From: Bacteroidota bacterium
GTDB taxonomy: Bacteria > Bacteroidota > Bacteroidia > Chitinophagales > Chitinophagaceae
Direction of reading: 5' to 3'
DNA: 64,000 bases
NCBI GenBank assembly: GCA_023422835.1
Contig: JAFAGI010000009.1
Location: forward strand, 62,001-126,000
The notes beneath the pieces are model-generated. The model saw only the letters and a list, made by a program, of their open reading frames with translations, did not search any database and was not told the DNA's origin. Made by a program: the position numbers and the translations under genes. The stretch's first letter is position 1. Each line of letters begins with the position of its first letter. Below are positions 15,608 to 24,394 of this stretch, in pieces.

Positions 15608-16497
15608 CCTCCGATGCCATCAACAGCAACCTCTTTATTGATCTTGCTGATCAGCCCCTGTAAAACTTTGCCGGGCCCTGCTTCTGTAAAGCGTGCTGCG
15701 CCGTCTGCTATCATAGCTTCTACACTCTGTGTCCATTTAACGGCGCCTGTAAGCTGGGCAATGAGGTTAGACTTTATCTCATCCGGGTTAGTTACCGGAA
15801 TTGCAGCTACATTTTGGTAAACAGGTACTACAGGCTCTCTGAAAGTGGTTTCGTTTATAGCTTTAGCGAGCTCCTCCCTGGCGGGCTCCATAAATGGCGA
15901 GTGAAACGCACCGCTTACAGGCAATATCAATGCTCGTTTTGCTCCTGCTGCCTTCATTTCCTCGCAGGCTTTTTCAATACCCTTCTGCGATCCGCTGATA
16001 ACCAATTGACCGGGGCAATTGAAATTAGCAGCTACTACTATTTCGCCGGTTTCATTCTGTACTTTATTGCATATCTCCACCACTTTATCATCCGGTAAAG
16101 CAAGTACGGCAGCCATAGTAGAAGCGTTTTGCTCACAGGCTTTCTGCATAGCTTGCGCGCGAATGCTTACAAGCCGCAGCGCATCTTCAAAAGACAACGT
16201 TTCATTAGCTACTAGGGCAGAAAATTCGCCGAGCGAATGTCCTGCAACCATGTCTGGCTGCACGTTTCCGGCGCATTTGAATGCAACAACCGAATGTATA
16301 AAAATAGCAGGCTGGGTTACTTTTGTTTCTTTCAGCTCATCTGCCGTACCGTTGAACATAATATCGCTGATGCGAAACCCGAGTATCTCATTTGCCTTTT
16401 CAAATAAAGCTTTTGCTTCAGCATCATTTTCATACAATTCTTTTCCCATCCCGGTGAATTGAGATCCCTGGCCGGGAAATACATATGCGTGTTTCAT
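15604..16497 (-). CDS. fabD: Malonyl-CoA:ACP transacylase
   Basis: A 297-residue enzyme that transfers malonate from CoA to acyl carrier protein in fatty acid synthesis. The nucleophile Ser88 lies in VAGHSLGEFSAL and the catalytic His is in GAFHSPFM. The N-terminal YVFPGQGSQFTGMG is diagnostic. The ATG at 16497 is chosen because the family begins at MKHAYVFPGQG; an upstream extension to 16566 would be encoded by a duplicated leader. That leader (16491-16708) contains two more copies of the start region, each giving a four-codon ORF. fabD usually clusters with other fab genes, but is alone here. Confidence 0.95.
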   Translation of the reverse strand: MKHAYVFPGQGSQFTGMGKELYENDAEAKALFEKANEILGFRISDIMFNGTADELKETKVTQPAIFIHSVVAFKCAGNVQPDMVAGHSLGEFSALVANETLSFEDALRLVSIRAQAMQKACEQNASTMAAVLALPDDKVVEICNKVQNETGEIVVAANFNCPGQLVISGSQKGIEKACEEMKAAGAKRALILPVSGAFHSPFMEPAREELAKAINETTFREPVVPVYQNVAAIPVTNPDEIKSNLIAQLTGAVKWTQSVEAMIADGAARFTEAGPGKVLQGLISKINKEVAVDGIGG

Positions 16498-16708
16498 TCG
16501 GTATAATTTTAAGTGCGCCGCTCTGCGGCTAATGTTTTTGTCTCGTGGAACGCTCTGATTATACATTCCCGTTTGTGCGGAACATTATCAGGAGCGTTTC
16601 ATTCGGTATAATTTTAAGTGCGCCGCTCTGCGGCTAATGTTTTTGTCTCGTGGAAAGCTCTGATTATACATTCCCCTTTGTGCGGAAACATTATCAGGAG
16701 CGTTTCAT
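16491..16708 (-). repeat. Tandem 105/106-bp duplication in the fabD leader
   Basis: Two nearly identical units (16491-16595 and 16596-16701) and the beginning of a third (16702-16708 and beyond) lie head to tail. They differ at only a few bases. Each unit has a GCCGC-TCT-GCGGC hairpin and ends at an ATGAAAC start-codon context. The first ATG belongs to fabD (16497). The copies at 16602 and 16708 read Met-Lys-Arg-Ser-stop. The hairpin-containing half resembles part of the dispersed intergenic elements. Confidence 0.85.
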
Positions 16709-16755
16709 TCGTATATCTTTTTTAATGTTTGCCTGATACTTAGCCGTATTGGTGT

Positions 16756-16788
16756 GAAAGATACATAATTATGTATTGCTTCGTCAAA
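16756..16788 (-). promoter_or_regulatory. Possible fabD promoter upstream of the duplication
   Basis: On the minus strand TTTG (16785-16788), a 21-base spacer and TATCTTTC (16756-16763) match the consensus except for the last base. It sits at the end of folE. If used, the fabD mRNA has a leader of about 250 bases with two short upstream ORFs. Confidence 0.4.
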
Positions 16789-16792
16789 AGTT

Positions 16793-17392
16793 TTACTGAA
16801 GCGGGTTTGAACGGATAAGCCTTAAAAACTCGCTACGTGTCCTGTCTTTGTGAAACTCGCCTGAGAATGCAGAAGTGGTGGTTATGGAATTTTGTTTGCT
16901 TACGCCACGCATCATCATACACATGTGCCTGGCTTCGATTACCACTGCTGCTCCTATGGGGTTCAGCGCTTCTTTAATGGCGTCCAGTATCTGTACCGTA
17001 AGCCTTTCCTGCACCTGCAGGCGTTTTGAATACACATCTACCACCCGCCCTATCTTGCTCAACCCTGTAATCCAGCCGTTTGGAATGTAGGCCACATGCG
17101 CTTTTCCAACGAATGGTAGCATATGATGTTCACATAGGCTGTAGAGTTCAATATCTTTTACAATCACCATTTCACTGATGTCTTCGTGGAACTTGGCAGA
17201 GTTAAGTATGTCTACTGCGTTCTGTGAGTAGCCTTGGGTAAGGTATTGCATAGCTTTGGCTACTCTTTCGGGTGTTTTAAGAAGTCCTTCCCTCTCGGCA
17301 TCTTCACCTATAAGGTTCAAAATATTTTTATATGCCACGGCCATCTCGCCGGTTATCTGCTCGTCGTATTCTTCTTTCTTTATGTAAGCCAC
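16793..17392 (-). CDS. folE: GTP cyclohydrolase I
   Basis: A 199-residue enzyme that converts GTP to 7,8-dihydroneopterin triphosphate, the first step of folate and pterin synthesis. The zinc site is formed by Cys87, His90 ([10 protein letters not shown]) and Cys158 ([10 protein letters not shown]). [20 protein letters not shown] and RTRSEFL near the C-terminus are also conserved. It follows two 6-pyruvoyltetrahydropterin synthase genes with 31- and 11-base gaps, so the three probably form one operon with promoter before 18253. Length is normal for the bacterial enzyme. Confidence 0.96.
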   Translation of the reverse strand: MAYIKKEEYDEQITGEMAVAYKNILNLIGEDAEREGLLKTPERVAKAMQYLTQGYSQNAVDILNSAKFHEDISEMVIVKDIELYSLCEHHMLPFVGKAHVAYIPNGWITGLSKIGRVVDVYSKRLQVQERLTVQILDAIKEALNPIGAAVVIEARHMCMMMRGVSKQNSITTTSAFSGEFHKDRTRSEFLRLIRSNPLQ

Positions 17393-17423
17393 TTTTTAAA
17401 AAATTATAAGTTTTAGAAAGATC

Positions 17424-17831
17424 TTATGCAGGGTATTCTACAAAGTTATTATCGGTTTCATAGAGGCGGAGGTGAAGGTCTAAAGCAGGGTCTAAACGGT
17501 TCTTCAGCTTGTTATACAATACAATGATGATGTTCTCTGCAGTAGGGTTCAGTGTTTTAAATTCTTCCAGGTCTAGGTTCAGGTTTTTATGGTCGAACTC
17601 TAAAAGCACATCACTTAAGATTTCGCCCAGAATTTTCATGTCTATTACATAGCCCGTTACAGGGTCTACTTCGCCGGTAACGCGCGCATGTACTTCATAG
17701 TTATGTCCGTGAAATAAAGGATTGTTGCATTTGCCGAAAATTTCTTTATTTTTTTCTACCGGCCAGCTATTCACGTTCAACTGGTGTGCGGCATTAAAAT
17801 GTTCTACTCTGTAAACCGATACTCTGTTCAT
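17424..17831 (-). CDS. 6-pyruvoyltetrahydropterin synthase family protein, paralogue 1
   Basis: A 135-residue T-fold enzyme. Zinc ligands are His16, His41 and His43 (HFNAAH, HGHNYEV). The putative catalytic residues are Cys35 (GKCNNPLFHGH), Asp80-His81 (FDHKNLNLD) and Glu124 (LYETDNNFVEY). The Cys-x5-HGH spacing and the GKCNNP and YETDNN segments resemble the animal PTPS that makes 6-pyruvoyltetrahydropterin for tetrahydrobiopterin, more than QueD (Cys-x3-HGH). It is in an operon with folE, whose product is its substrate. Queuosine synthesis remains a possible role. Confidence 0.85.
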   Translation of the reverse strand: MNRVSVYRVEHFNAAHQLNVNSWPVEKNKEIFGKCNNPLFHGHNYEVHARVTGEVDPVTGYVIDMKILGEILSDVLLEFDHKNLNLDLEEFKTLNPTAENIIIVLYNKLKNRLDPALDLHLRLYETDNNFVEYPA

Positions 17832-17842
17832 TTTCTACTGTT

Positions 17843-18253
17843 TTATTCACCAAAATACTCTACATAGATCTTCTGTGTTTCATGCAGGCGTACGCAATGC
17901 ATTTGAACGTTTTCCGGAAGGCATTTTTCCATTTCATTCCAGATGCCGAAAGCGATTGTTTCCACACTGCACAATTTGTCTTTGAGAAAATCAACTTCCA
18001 GGTTGAGGTTCTTATGGTCTAATTTTTCTATGATCTTATCTTTAATAATTGCACCCAGGTCTTTGGCATTCATTACAAAACCGGTGTCCGGGTCAGGCTT
18101 GCCTTTAACTGTAATAAAAAGGTCAAAGTTGTGACCATGCCAGTTTTCATTGGCACAGGGCCCGAAAACCTCCTCGTTCTTTTCCCTGCTCCAATTCGGA
18201 TTATACAATTTATGTGCTGAATTAAATTGTTCCTTTCTCGTTAAATAAAACAT
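17843..18253 (-). CDS. 6-pyruvoyltetrahydropterin synthase family protein, paralogue 2
   Basis: A 136-residue paralogue of the next gene, clearly diverged. Zinc ligands are His14, His39 and His41 (NSAHKLY, HGHNFD); Cys33 (GPCANENWHGH) and Asp79-His80 (LDHKNLNLE) are kept. The PTAEN substrate segment of paralogue 1 is CSVETI here, so Glu98 is retained but the Pro-Thr is not. The Cys-x5-HGH spacing is again of the eukaryotic-like PTPS type. Two such genes in tandem suggest either heteromer formation or two different pterin reactions. A promoter box lies 19 bases upstream of the ATG. Confidence 0.84.
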   Translation of the reverse strand: MFYLTRKEQFNSAHKLYNPNWSREKNEEVFGPCANENWHGHNFDLFITVKGKPDPDTGFVMNAKDLGAIIKDKIIEKLDHKNLNLEVDFLKDKLCSVETIAFGIWNEMEKCLPENVQMHCVRLHETQKIYVEYFGE

Positions 18254-18272
18254 TTCCCTGTTGAAATTTTTG

Positions 18273-18280
18273 CAAAGGTA
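18273..18280 (-). promoter_or_regulatory. -7 box of the PTPS-PTPS-folE operon
   Basis: TACCTTTG on the minus strand, 19 bases before the ATG at 18253. No clear TTTG at -33. It lies in the 81-base divergent gap to mqnB. Confidence 0.45.
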
Positions 18281-18334
18281 AATAAAAGTTTAAACCTTTG
18301 CCGGCGTTTGTGATTTTCATTATTTTTGACGAGC

Positions 18335-18985
18335 ATGAATATTATTATCACTTCCGCAACGGCTCTGGAATCAAAGTTGCTTGTACAACGCACAGCAGAG
18401 ATCAACCGCAATATTTCTGTTTCCTATCATACATCCGGCGTTGGTATACTGCAGAGCGCTTTTTCGCTTGCAAAATTATTGTTTGAGCAGACACCCGACC
18501 TGTTGATTCAGTGCGGCATCGCTGGAACTTTTGACACACAGGCAGCTATCGGTAAAGTAGTACTGGCTGAAAGTGATTGCCTGGGCTCGCTGGGCGTGGA
18601 AGAGAACGGCGAATGGAAAGATATTTTTGACAATGGTTTTGCCGATGCTGACGCTTTTCCTTTTACCTTAAAAAAACTCCCCAACCCCTGGCTCGAACAG
18701 TACAATATTACCAACATCCCTACCGTAAAAGCTTTGACCGTAGATGAGATCACTACGCGGGAAGACCGCATAATGCATTTGAAAAATAAATACAACGCCT
18801 CAATTGAATCAATGGAAGGAGCGCCGTTTCACTACGTATGCCTGCAAAGAAAAATTCCTTTTTTACAGATCAGGGGCATATCAAATCAAGTAGGTTTACG
18901 TGACAAGTCTCAATGGCGTATACAACAGGCTTTGGAGAATATGACAAATATCATTATTGATTATTTAAATAAAATTAACACGTAA
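18335..18985 (+). CDS. mqnB: Futalosine hydrolase
   Basis: A 216-residue nucleoside hydrolase of the MTAN-like fold. It splits futalosine into hypoxanthine and dehypoxanthinylfutalosine in the alternative menaquinone pathway. The SMEGAPFHYVCLQ segment contains the Met-Glu pair that binds ribose, and IRGISNQVGLRDKSQW carries the conserved catalytic Asp; QCGIAGTFD is the glycine-rich turn. The ATG at 18335 is preferred to a TTG at 18326. It is followed by mqnD, as expected. The gene diverges from the pterin operon. Confidence 0.92.
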   Translation: MNIIITSATALESKLLVQRTAEINRNISVSYHTSGVGILQSAFSLAKLLFEQTPDLLIQCGIAGTFDTQAAIGKVVLAESDCLGSLGVEENGEWKDIFDNGFADADAFPFTLKKLPNPWLEQYNITNIPTVKALTVDEITTREDRIMHLKNKYNASIESMEGAPFHYVCLQRKIPFLQIRGISNQVGLRDKSQWRIQQALENMTNIIIDYLNKINT

Positions 18986-19111
18986 ATTTGCCTGCTATGC
19001 TAAGGCTGTATTAGAAATTAAATACATAGATGAAAGCGAAGCAGACAATTTCCTGTATAGGAAATTTGCGGAAAACGATTGGTAAAAAAATTTAAAACTA
19101 AAAATATACGA

Positions 19112-19963
19112 ATGAGATACACACTTGGTTTCAGCCCCTGCCCTAACGACACTTTTATTTTCGATGCGTTGGTAAACGGTAAAATTGAAACGGAAGGTAT
19201 TGAGTTTGAGCCTGTGCTTGAAGATGTGGAAACCCTGAATAAATGGGCCTTTGAGAGCAAGCTTGACTTTTCCAAGATCAGCTATGGCGCACTTCCTAAG
19301 GCGTTGAAACATTATGTTGTATTAAACGGCGGCGGCGCATTAGGTAACGGAGTTGGCCCCTTACTGATATCTAAAGAGCCTATTGAATTAGAAGACATAA
19401 AAAATTATACCATTGCTATCCCAGGCGAAAACACCACAGCAAACCTGCTGTTTTCCAAAGCATTCCCGGAGGCTAAAAACAAAGTATACAAAGTATTTCA
19501 CGAGATTGAAGATTTTGTTTTGCAGGGCAATGGGCTGGGCGTTATAATCCACGAGAGCCGTTTTACCTATGCCGATAAAGGCTTGCACAGAGTGCTGGAC
19601 CTTGGCGATTACTGGGAAGTACAGACACACCAGCCAATACCCTTAGGCGGCATTGTGGCCCGCAGGAACATCCCTGTGAATATAATGAAAAAAGTAGACA
19701 GCCTTATCACGTCCAGCCTGGAGCATGCCTATGTAAACGACCGGGAGAAATTATCTGACTATGTAAAACAGCATGCGCAGGAAATGAGTGAAGATGTGAT
19801 AAAAGAGCATATTTTATTTTATGTAAATTCTTTTTCTTTCAAGATTGGCAAAACCGGACGCGACGCAGTCAGGAGCCTGATCGATGTATATAAAACAGAC
19901 CACCAGGACTTTTCTATAGGCTATGACGATATCTTTGCCAAAGACCTTTACCTGAAACATTAA
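19112..19963 (+). CDS. mqnD: 1,4-dihydroxy-6-naphthoate synthase
   Basis: A 283-residue periplasmic-binding-protein-like enzyme that turns cyclic dehypoxanthinylfutalosine into 1,4-dihydroxy-6-naphthoate, a menaquinone precursor. The N-terminus LGFSPCPNDTFIFDALVNG is the MqnD signature, with DFSKISYGALPKAL and LGNGVGPLLIS further on. IHESRFTY is also conserved and includes the His implicated in catalysis. The ATG at 19112 replaces a TTG at 19079 that would add a non-conserved Lys-rich extension. It lies 126 bases after mqnB and 6 bases before the Nif3-like gene. Confidence 0.93.
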   Translation: MRYTLGFSPCPNDTFIFDALVNGKIETEGIEFEPVLEDVETLNKWAFESKLDFSKISYGALPKALKHYVVLNGGGALGNGVGPLLISKEPIELEDIKNYTIAIPGENTTANLLFSKAFPEAKNKVYKVFHEIEDFVLQGNGLGVIIHESRFTYADKGLHRVLDLGDYWEVQTHQPIPLGGIVARRNIPVNIMKKVDSLITSSLEHAYVNDREKLSDYVKQHAQEMSEDVIKEHILFYVNSFSFKIGKTGRDAVRSLIDVYKTDHQDFSIGYDDIFAKDLYLKH

Positions 19964-19969
19964 GCACCT

Positions 19970-21073
19970 ATGCAGATAAAAGATATTGTCCATGTGCTGG
20001 AAAGCTTTGCTGCGCCTGTGTACCAGGAGAGCTACGACAATTGCGGCCTGCTTACCGGAAACCCGGAATGGGAATGCACCGGCGTACTGTGCACGCTGGA
20101 CACCCTTGAAGCTACGGTAGAGGAAGCTAAACATAAAGGCTGCAACCTGATCGTATCGCATCACCCGTTAATCTTCTCGGGCTTGAAAAAACTTAACGGC
20201 AATAATTATGTTGAACGAACGGTAATAGCCGCTTTAAAAAATGATATTGCCATCTATGCCATACATACCAATCTGGATAATGTGGTAAAAGGCGTGAGTA
20301 AAAAAATGGCGGATGTCTTAGGGCTTGAAAATACTAAAGTGCTTTCAGAAAAATATGGGGCTTTGAGACAATTCTCTACTTATGCACCTGTAAAGTTCGC
20401 CGAAGAAGTAAAGAAAGTTTTATTTCAGAATGGTGCCGGCAACATCGGCAACTATTCAGAGTGCAGCTTTTCGCATGATGGTACAGGATCATTTAAACCT
20501 AATGAGCAGGCGGATCCCAGGATAGGCGAAGCAGGCGGCAAGCGGGAAGCTGTGCATGAAACAAAGATTGAATGCCTGCTGCCCGAGCATGTAAACATTC
20601 AGAAGCTGCTGGAAGACCTTAAAAATATTGGCTATTACGAAGAGGTTGCCCACAACATTACACCCTTGCTCAACAGGAGCCAGGATACCGGAGCGGGCAT
20701 GGTTGGTGAACTGCGGCAGGAAATGAGCGAGGAAGACTTTCTTGCTTATGTAAAACAAAAGTTCAACCTGCAAGTCATCAGGCATACAAAACTCAGAGGC
20801 CGGCCGGTAAAAACAGTTGCACTCTGCGGAGGTTCGGGCGCCTTTCTCATCAGCCAGGCAAAAAAACTGCAGGCAGATTTTTACATCACAGCCGATGTGA
20901 AATACCACGAATTCTTTGATGCAGACAATAAAATTGTGATTGCAGACATTGGCCATTATGAGAGCGAACAATATACTATTGAACTTTTATTTGATATTTT
21001 ACGATCAAATTTTAGTACCTTTGCCATCTTGAAAACGGAAATCTCTACCAATTCAATCCATTATTATAGTTGA
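19970..21073 (+). CDS. Nif3-like (DUF34) dinuclear metal centre protein
   Basis: A 367-residue protein of the Nif3/DUF34 family. The metal-binding segments are VSHHPLIFSGLKKL near residue 65 and DIGHYESEQYTIELL near 330. Between about residues 130 and 240 is an inserted PII-like domain, as in the longer family members. The family was once annotated as GTP cyclohydrolase type 2 without good evidence and is of unknown function. It follows mqnD by 6 bases and precedes a zinc-ribbon coiled-coil gene, the usual partner in Bacteroidota. Confidence 0.9.
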   Translation: MQIKDIVHVLESFAAPVYQESYDNCGLLTGNPEWECTGVLCTLDTLEATVEEAKHKGCNLIVSHHPLIFSGLKKLNGNNYVERTVIAALKNDIAIYAIHTNLDNVVKGVSKKMADVLGLENTKVLSEKYGALRQFSTYAPVKFAEEVKKVLFQNGAGNIGNYSECSFSHDGTGSFKPNEQADPRIGEAGGKREAVHETKIECLLPEHVNIQKLLEDLKNIGYYEEVAHNITPLLNRSQDTGAGMVGELRQEMSEEDFLAYVKQKFNLQVIRHTKLRGRPVKTVALCGGSGAFLISQAKKLQADFYITADVKYHEFFDADNKIVIADIGHYESEQYTIELLFDILRSNFSTFAILKTEISTNSIHYYS

Positions 21074-21138
21074 TTGAGCATATTGTAGGGTTTCAGCACA
21101 TTTGAATCATTACTCAAAATAATATTTTTATAAATAAT

Positions 21139-21891
21139 ATGGCAACCGTAAAAGACTTCTCAGTATCAGAAAAATTATCTGCATTGGTAAAATTGCAGAA
21201 ATTGAGCAGTAAATTAGACCAGATACAAATACTCAAAGGCGAACTGCCGATTGAAGTAAGCGACCTGGAAGATGAGCTGATCGGTTTAAACAACCGTAAA
21301 ACCCGCATCGAAGAAGAGATAAACGGCATGACTGATTTTATTGAGCAGAAGAAAGCAATCATTACCCAATCTGCTGAGCTGGTAAAAAAGTATGAGGCAC
21401 AAAGTGAGAATGTCAAGAACAACCGTGAGTTTGAAGCCATTAACAGTGAAATAGAAATGCAGCAGCTGGAAGGCAAACTGGCAGAAAAACATATACGCGA
21501 TGCCAACAATGAGCTGGCTGATAAAGTAAGGTCTCTGGAAGAACTCAAGAAAAAAATAGCAGGCAAGGAAGTGGTGCACAATGAGAAAAAATCTGAGCTG
21601 GACAAGATCATTGCAGAAACCGACAAAGAAGAGAAAGCGCTGACAGAAAGCATTGAAGCACAACGTAAATCAATGGATGAGCGGTTGCTCTATTCTTTCG
21701 ACAGGATCCGCAACAATTACCGCAACGGCTTGTCTGTAGTGCCTGTAGAAAGAGACGCCTGCGGCGGGTGCTTCAACGCGATTCCGCCTCAAAAACAAAG
21801 TGAGATACGCCAGCGTAAAAAAGTAATGGTGTGCGAGAACTGCGGCCGCATCTTAATTGATGATGAGCTGAATGAATCGGTAGAGATTTAA
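21139..21891 (+). CDS. Coiled-coil protein with C4 zinc ribbon (DUF164/zf-RING_7 family)
   Basis: A 250-residue protein. Residues 10-185 form a long antiparallel coiled coil rich in Glu and Lys. Residues 200-240 carry a zinc ribbon with CGGC and CENC pairs. This architecture is the DUF164 family, almost always next to nif3 in Bacteroidota; related proteins have been linked to nucleic acid or flagellar substrate binding, but the function here is unknown. It is probably the last gene of the mqnB-mqnD-nif3 operon, as a terminator follows directly. Confidence 0.9.
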   Translation: MATVKDFSVSEKLSALVKLQKLSSKLDQIQILKGELPIEVSDLEDELIGLNNRKTRIEEEINGMTDFIEQKKAIITQSAELVKKYEAQSENVKNNREFEAINSEIEMQQLEGKLAEKHIRDANNELADKVRSLEELKKKIAGKEVVHNEKKSELDKIIAETDKEEKALTESIEAQRKSMDERLLYSFDRIRNNYRNGLSVVPVERDACGGCFNAIPPQKQSEIRQRKKVMVCENCGRILIDDELNESVEI

Positions 21892-21910
21892 TCTCCTTAA
21901 TAAAAAATTT

Positions 21911-21938
21911 AAAGCATCCGTAAGGGTGCTTTTTTTTT
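21911..21938 (+). terminator. Intrinsic terminator of the mqn-nif3 operon
   Basis: AGCATCC-GTAA-GGGTGCT stem (one G-T pair) followed by nine T residues, 20 bases past the stop of the zinc-ribbon gene. Confidence 0.85.
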
Positions 21939-21939
21939 G

Positions 21940-22458
21940 CCACCTTATCCCGGTCTATTACTCGAGGAGAAGAAGAAACAGAACTCTTCCGTTCTTCCTC
22001 ATCTTAGCGAAGTGTAGACAAATGCAGATTTTAAACCCGCTATAACAGATTTGCCAATTAGGAGGCGCCTTAGGCGGGATATACTTTTTAAATGTGTTTT
22101 CGCAAAAAAGCTAAGCGTAACGAAAAAGTTTATAAAGTCAGGTGAAAACACCAGACACGGCGGCCATCTGAAAAGGCAGGTAGATTTTCAATTCTATATA
22201 AAATTACTTGCCTATACTGGCGCAAGCGTCCGCTTGTGTTACCGTACGATTGAGTTTCTCTGCGATATTCTGTAACTGGCACAACGCTGCGCACTTCGCG
22301 TTGAGTAATCCTGAGAGAATTGAGAGTCGTAGACTAAAGTGTAGAGAATTTTATTTCACGCAAAGTTCGCAAAGGCTCGCGCAAAGAGGCACAAAGTTGT
22401 ACACAGAAAATTCATAAATCAAACATTATAAATCCAAAATTATATGGCTTCGGAACTG
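21940..22458. other. Gene-free stretch with scattered palindromic repeats
   Basis: About 520 bases between two convergent transcription units, without a credible gene. It holds an 11-base half of a CTCCTCGAGGAG-type palindrome also present at 56590, the 25-base GTCAGGTGAAAACACCAGAC... sequence shared with 43533-43557, a GCAAGCG-TC-CGCTTG hairpin near 22220, and a run of CGCAAAG-type motifs at 22356-22400. It looks like a site of accumulated small repeats. An ORF of 74 codons at 22051 has no protein-like features. Confidence 0.5.
22137..22161 (+). repeat. 25-bp dispersed repeat, copy 1
   Basis: The sequence GTCAGGTGAAAACACCAGA plus ACGGC matches 24 of 25 bases of the reverse complement of 43533-43557. 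Its core GGTG-AAAA-CACC is itself a hairpin. Confidence 0.6.
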
Positions 22459-23994
22459 CTATTCCCATTCAATAGTTGCAGGCGGCTTGCTGCTGATGTC
22501 GTACACCACGCGGTTAATGCCTTTTACATTATTAATGATCTCATTGGAAACATATGCCAGGAAATCGTAAGGGAGGTGTGCCCAGTCTGCCGTCATGCCG
22601 TCAACAGAAGTCACAGCGCGTAGGGCAAGTGTATATTCATAGGTACGTTCATCGCCCATCACACCCACACTTTTCACTGATAAGAGTATAGCGCCTGCCT
22701 GCCACACCTGGTCGTAAAGGCCGTAGTCTTTCAATGCCCGGATGTAGTGGTAGTCGGCTTCCTGCAACAGTTTTACCTTCTCTTTGGTGATGTCGCCGAG
22801 GATGCGTATGGCCAACCCGGGACCCGGGAAAGGATGGCGAAGGATCATTTCCTTCGGGATGCCCAGCTCCAGGCCTACTTTGCGTACTTCATCTTTGAAT
22901 AAATAGCGCAGAGGTTCCACCAGCTCCAGGTTCATAATATCCGGCAGGCCGCCCACGTTGTGGTGCGATTTGATAGTAACAGAAGGCCCGTGCACACTCA
23001 CGCTTTCAATTACATCGGGATAGATAGTGCCCTGACCCAGGAAAGAAGCTTCTTTTATTTTCAACGCTTCTTCATGGAACACGTCAATAAACAGTTTGCC
23101 GATGATCTTTCTTTTTTTCTCCGGGTCAGATTCTCCGGCAAGTTCCTCGTAAAATATTTTTTTGGCATCAATGCCCTGTACATTCAGTCCCAGCGTGTCG
23201 TAGGTGGCAAGCACTTTTTCAAATTCATCTTTTCTCAGCACGCCGTTATCCACAAAAATACCATGCAGCCTGTCGCCTATAGCGCGACTGATGAGGGTTG
23301 CAGCTACTGTGCTGTCTACGCCTCCGCTCAGCGCCATGATTACATGCTTGTCTCCGATCTTTTCTTTTAAGGCAGCTACGGTTTCATCTACAAAAGATGC
23401 AGGTGTCCAATCCTGCCCGCAGCCGCATATTTTTACCAGAAAATTCCTGATGATCGTTTTTCCTTCTGTTGAATGATATACTTCGGGGTGAAATTGCAAG
23501 CCATACAGCGGGTTTGCTCCGGTTGTATTTCTGAAAGCTGCCACAGGTATACTTTCTGTGACTGCTAACAGCTCGAACTGCGGTGGAAGTTGTTTGATGG
23601 TATCGCTGTGGCTCATCCACACCTGCGACTGATCAGGTACATCATTGAACAATACATCACTCTGCACTATATCAAGCCTTGCTCGTCCGTATTCACGCTT
23701 ATCCGACTTCTCTACCCTTCCGCCATAAACTTTGGCGGCAAGTTGTGCGCCGTAGCAAACACCCATCACGGGCAGTTTGTGCTGCAGAGCAAGTATGTCC
23801 AGTTCGGGAGCTTTATCATCATTTACACTAAACGGGGATCCGCTGAGGATAACGCCTTTGATGTTGGCATCCTGCAGGTCTAACTGTTTGTAGTAAGGAA
23901 AAATTTCGCAGTAAACATTGGCTTCGCGTGCCGCGCGTGCAATAAGCTGTGTGTATTGGCTGCCGAAATCAAGAATGATGATTTTTTCTGTCAT
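22459..23994 (-). CDS. guaA: GMP synthase (glutamine-hydrolysing)
   Basis: A 511-residue enzyme converting XMP to GMP. The N-terminal class I amidotransferase domain has the nucleophile in MGVCYGAQL and the His/Glu in [11 protein letters not shown]. The ATP-pyrophosphatase domain has the loop [14 protein letters not shown]. The C-terminal dimerisation domain ends in [11 protein letters not shown], the usual terminus. The ATG at 23994 ([13 protein letters not shown]) is chosen over 24030. Its promoter lies about 120 bases upstream, leaving a rather long leader. The leader end AAAAATATACACATG resembles the end of the dispersed elements. Confidence 0.97.
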   Translation of the reverse strand: MTEKIIILDFGSQYTQLIARAAREANVYCEIFPYYKQLDLQDANIKGVILSGSPFSVNDDKAPELDILALQHKLPVMGVCYGAQLAAKVYGGRVEKSDKREYGRARLDIVQSDVLFNDVPDQSQVWMSHSDTIKQLPPQFELLAVTESIPVAAFRNTTGANPLYGLQFHPEVYHSTEGKTIIRNFLVKICGCGQDWTPASFVDETVAALKEKIGDKHVIMALSGGVDSTVAATLISRAIGDRLHGIFVDNGVLRKDEFEKVLATYDTLGLNVQGIDAKKIFYEELAGESDPEKKRKIIGKLFIDVFHEEALKIKEASFLGQGTIYPDVIESVSVHGPSVTIKSHHNVGGLPDIMNLELVEPLRYLFKDEVRKVGLELGIPKEMILRHPFPGPGLAIRILGDITKEKVKLLQEADYHYIRALKDYGLYDQVWQAGAILLSVKSVGVMGDERTYEYTLALRAVTSVDGMTADWAHLPYDFLAYVSNEIINNVKGINRVVYDISSKPPATIEWE

Positions 23995-24116
23995 GTGTAT
24001 ATTTTTAACTTTTCTGACTGCTGAATGCAACTTAGCATAAGCGTGTCTGCTGAAAATTTATTCGAAAATTTTTATGGACATTTATATCAGGAATTTTACT
24101 GATGTAATGCAGGTTG

Positions 24117-24150
24117 CAAATGTAAATAATTAATCAGGAATAATCACAAA
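24117..24150 (-). promoter_or_regulatory. Promoter of guaA
   Basis: On the minus strand TTTG (24147-24150), a 22-base spacer and TACATTTG (24117-24124). The start codon is about 120 bases downstream. Confidence 0.5.
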
Positions 24151-24326
24151 GATTGCGATCTGTGGGAGTAGTTAATCAGGGTTTTCTTGATTGATCTTTC
24201 CAATGCCTGCAGTATGAAGGTTTGGTGTGTATTAAAGTTATTGCGGCATCATATAAATCGTGATTTGCTGCTGTTAAACAATCATTATAATCTATACCGG
24301 GCTGCATTTTATGATATAAATCTTAT

Positions 24327-24355
24327 TTTGGACGTTCGTTATTTTCCTACTTTTG
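24327..24355 (+). promoter_or_regulatory. Promoter of pfkA
   Basis: TTTG (24327-24330), a 17-base spacer and TACTTTTG (24348-24355) fit the Bacteroidota consensus. The ATG at 24395 is 39 bases beyond. Confidence 0.65.
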
Positions 24356-24394
24356 CGTGACATTAAATTTACTTCAAAAAAATAATTATAAATA

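Larger units (their letters stand above)
23995..24394. other. Divergent control region between guaA and pfkA
   Basis: 400 bases without a gene. It contains the guaA promoter at 24117-24150 (minus) and the pfkA promoter at 24327-24355 (plus). No riboswitch-like or operator-like structure stands out; an AT-rich stretch separates the promoters. Confidence 0.6.

Noticed and set aside
22051..22275. 74-codon frame in the gene-free stretch at 22 kb
   Set aside because: Built from palindromic repeat sequence, has no recognisable protein features and no promoter.
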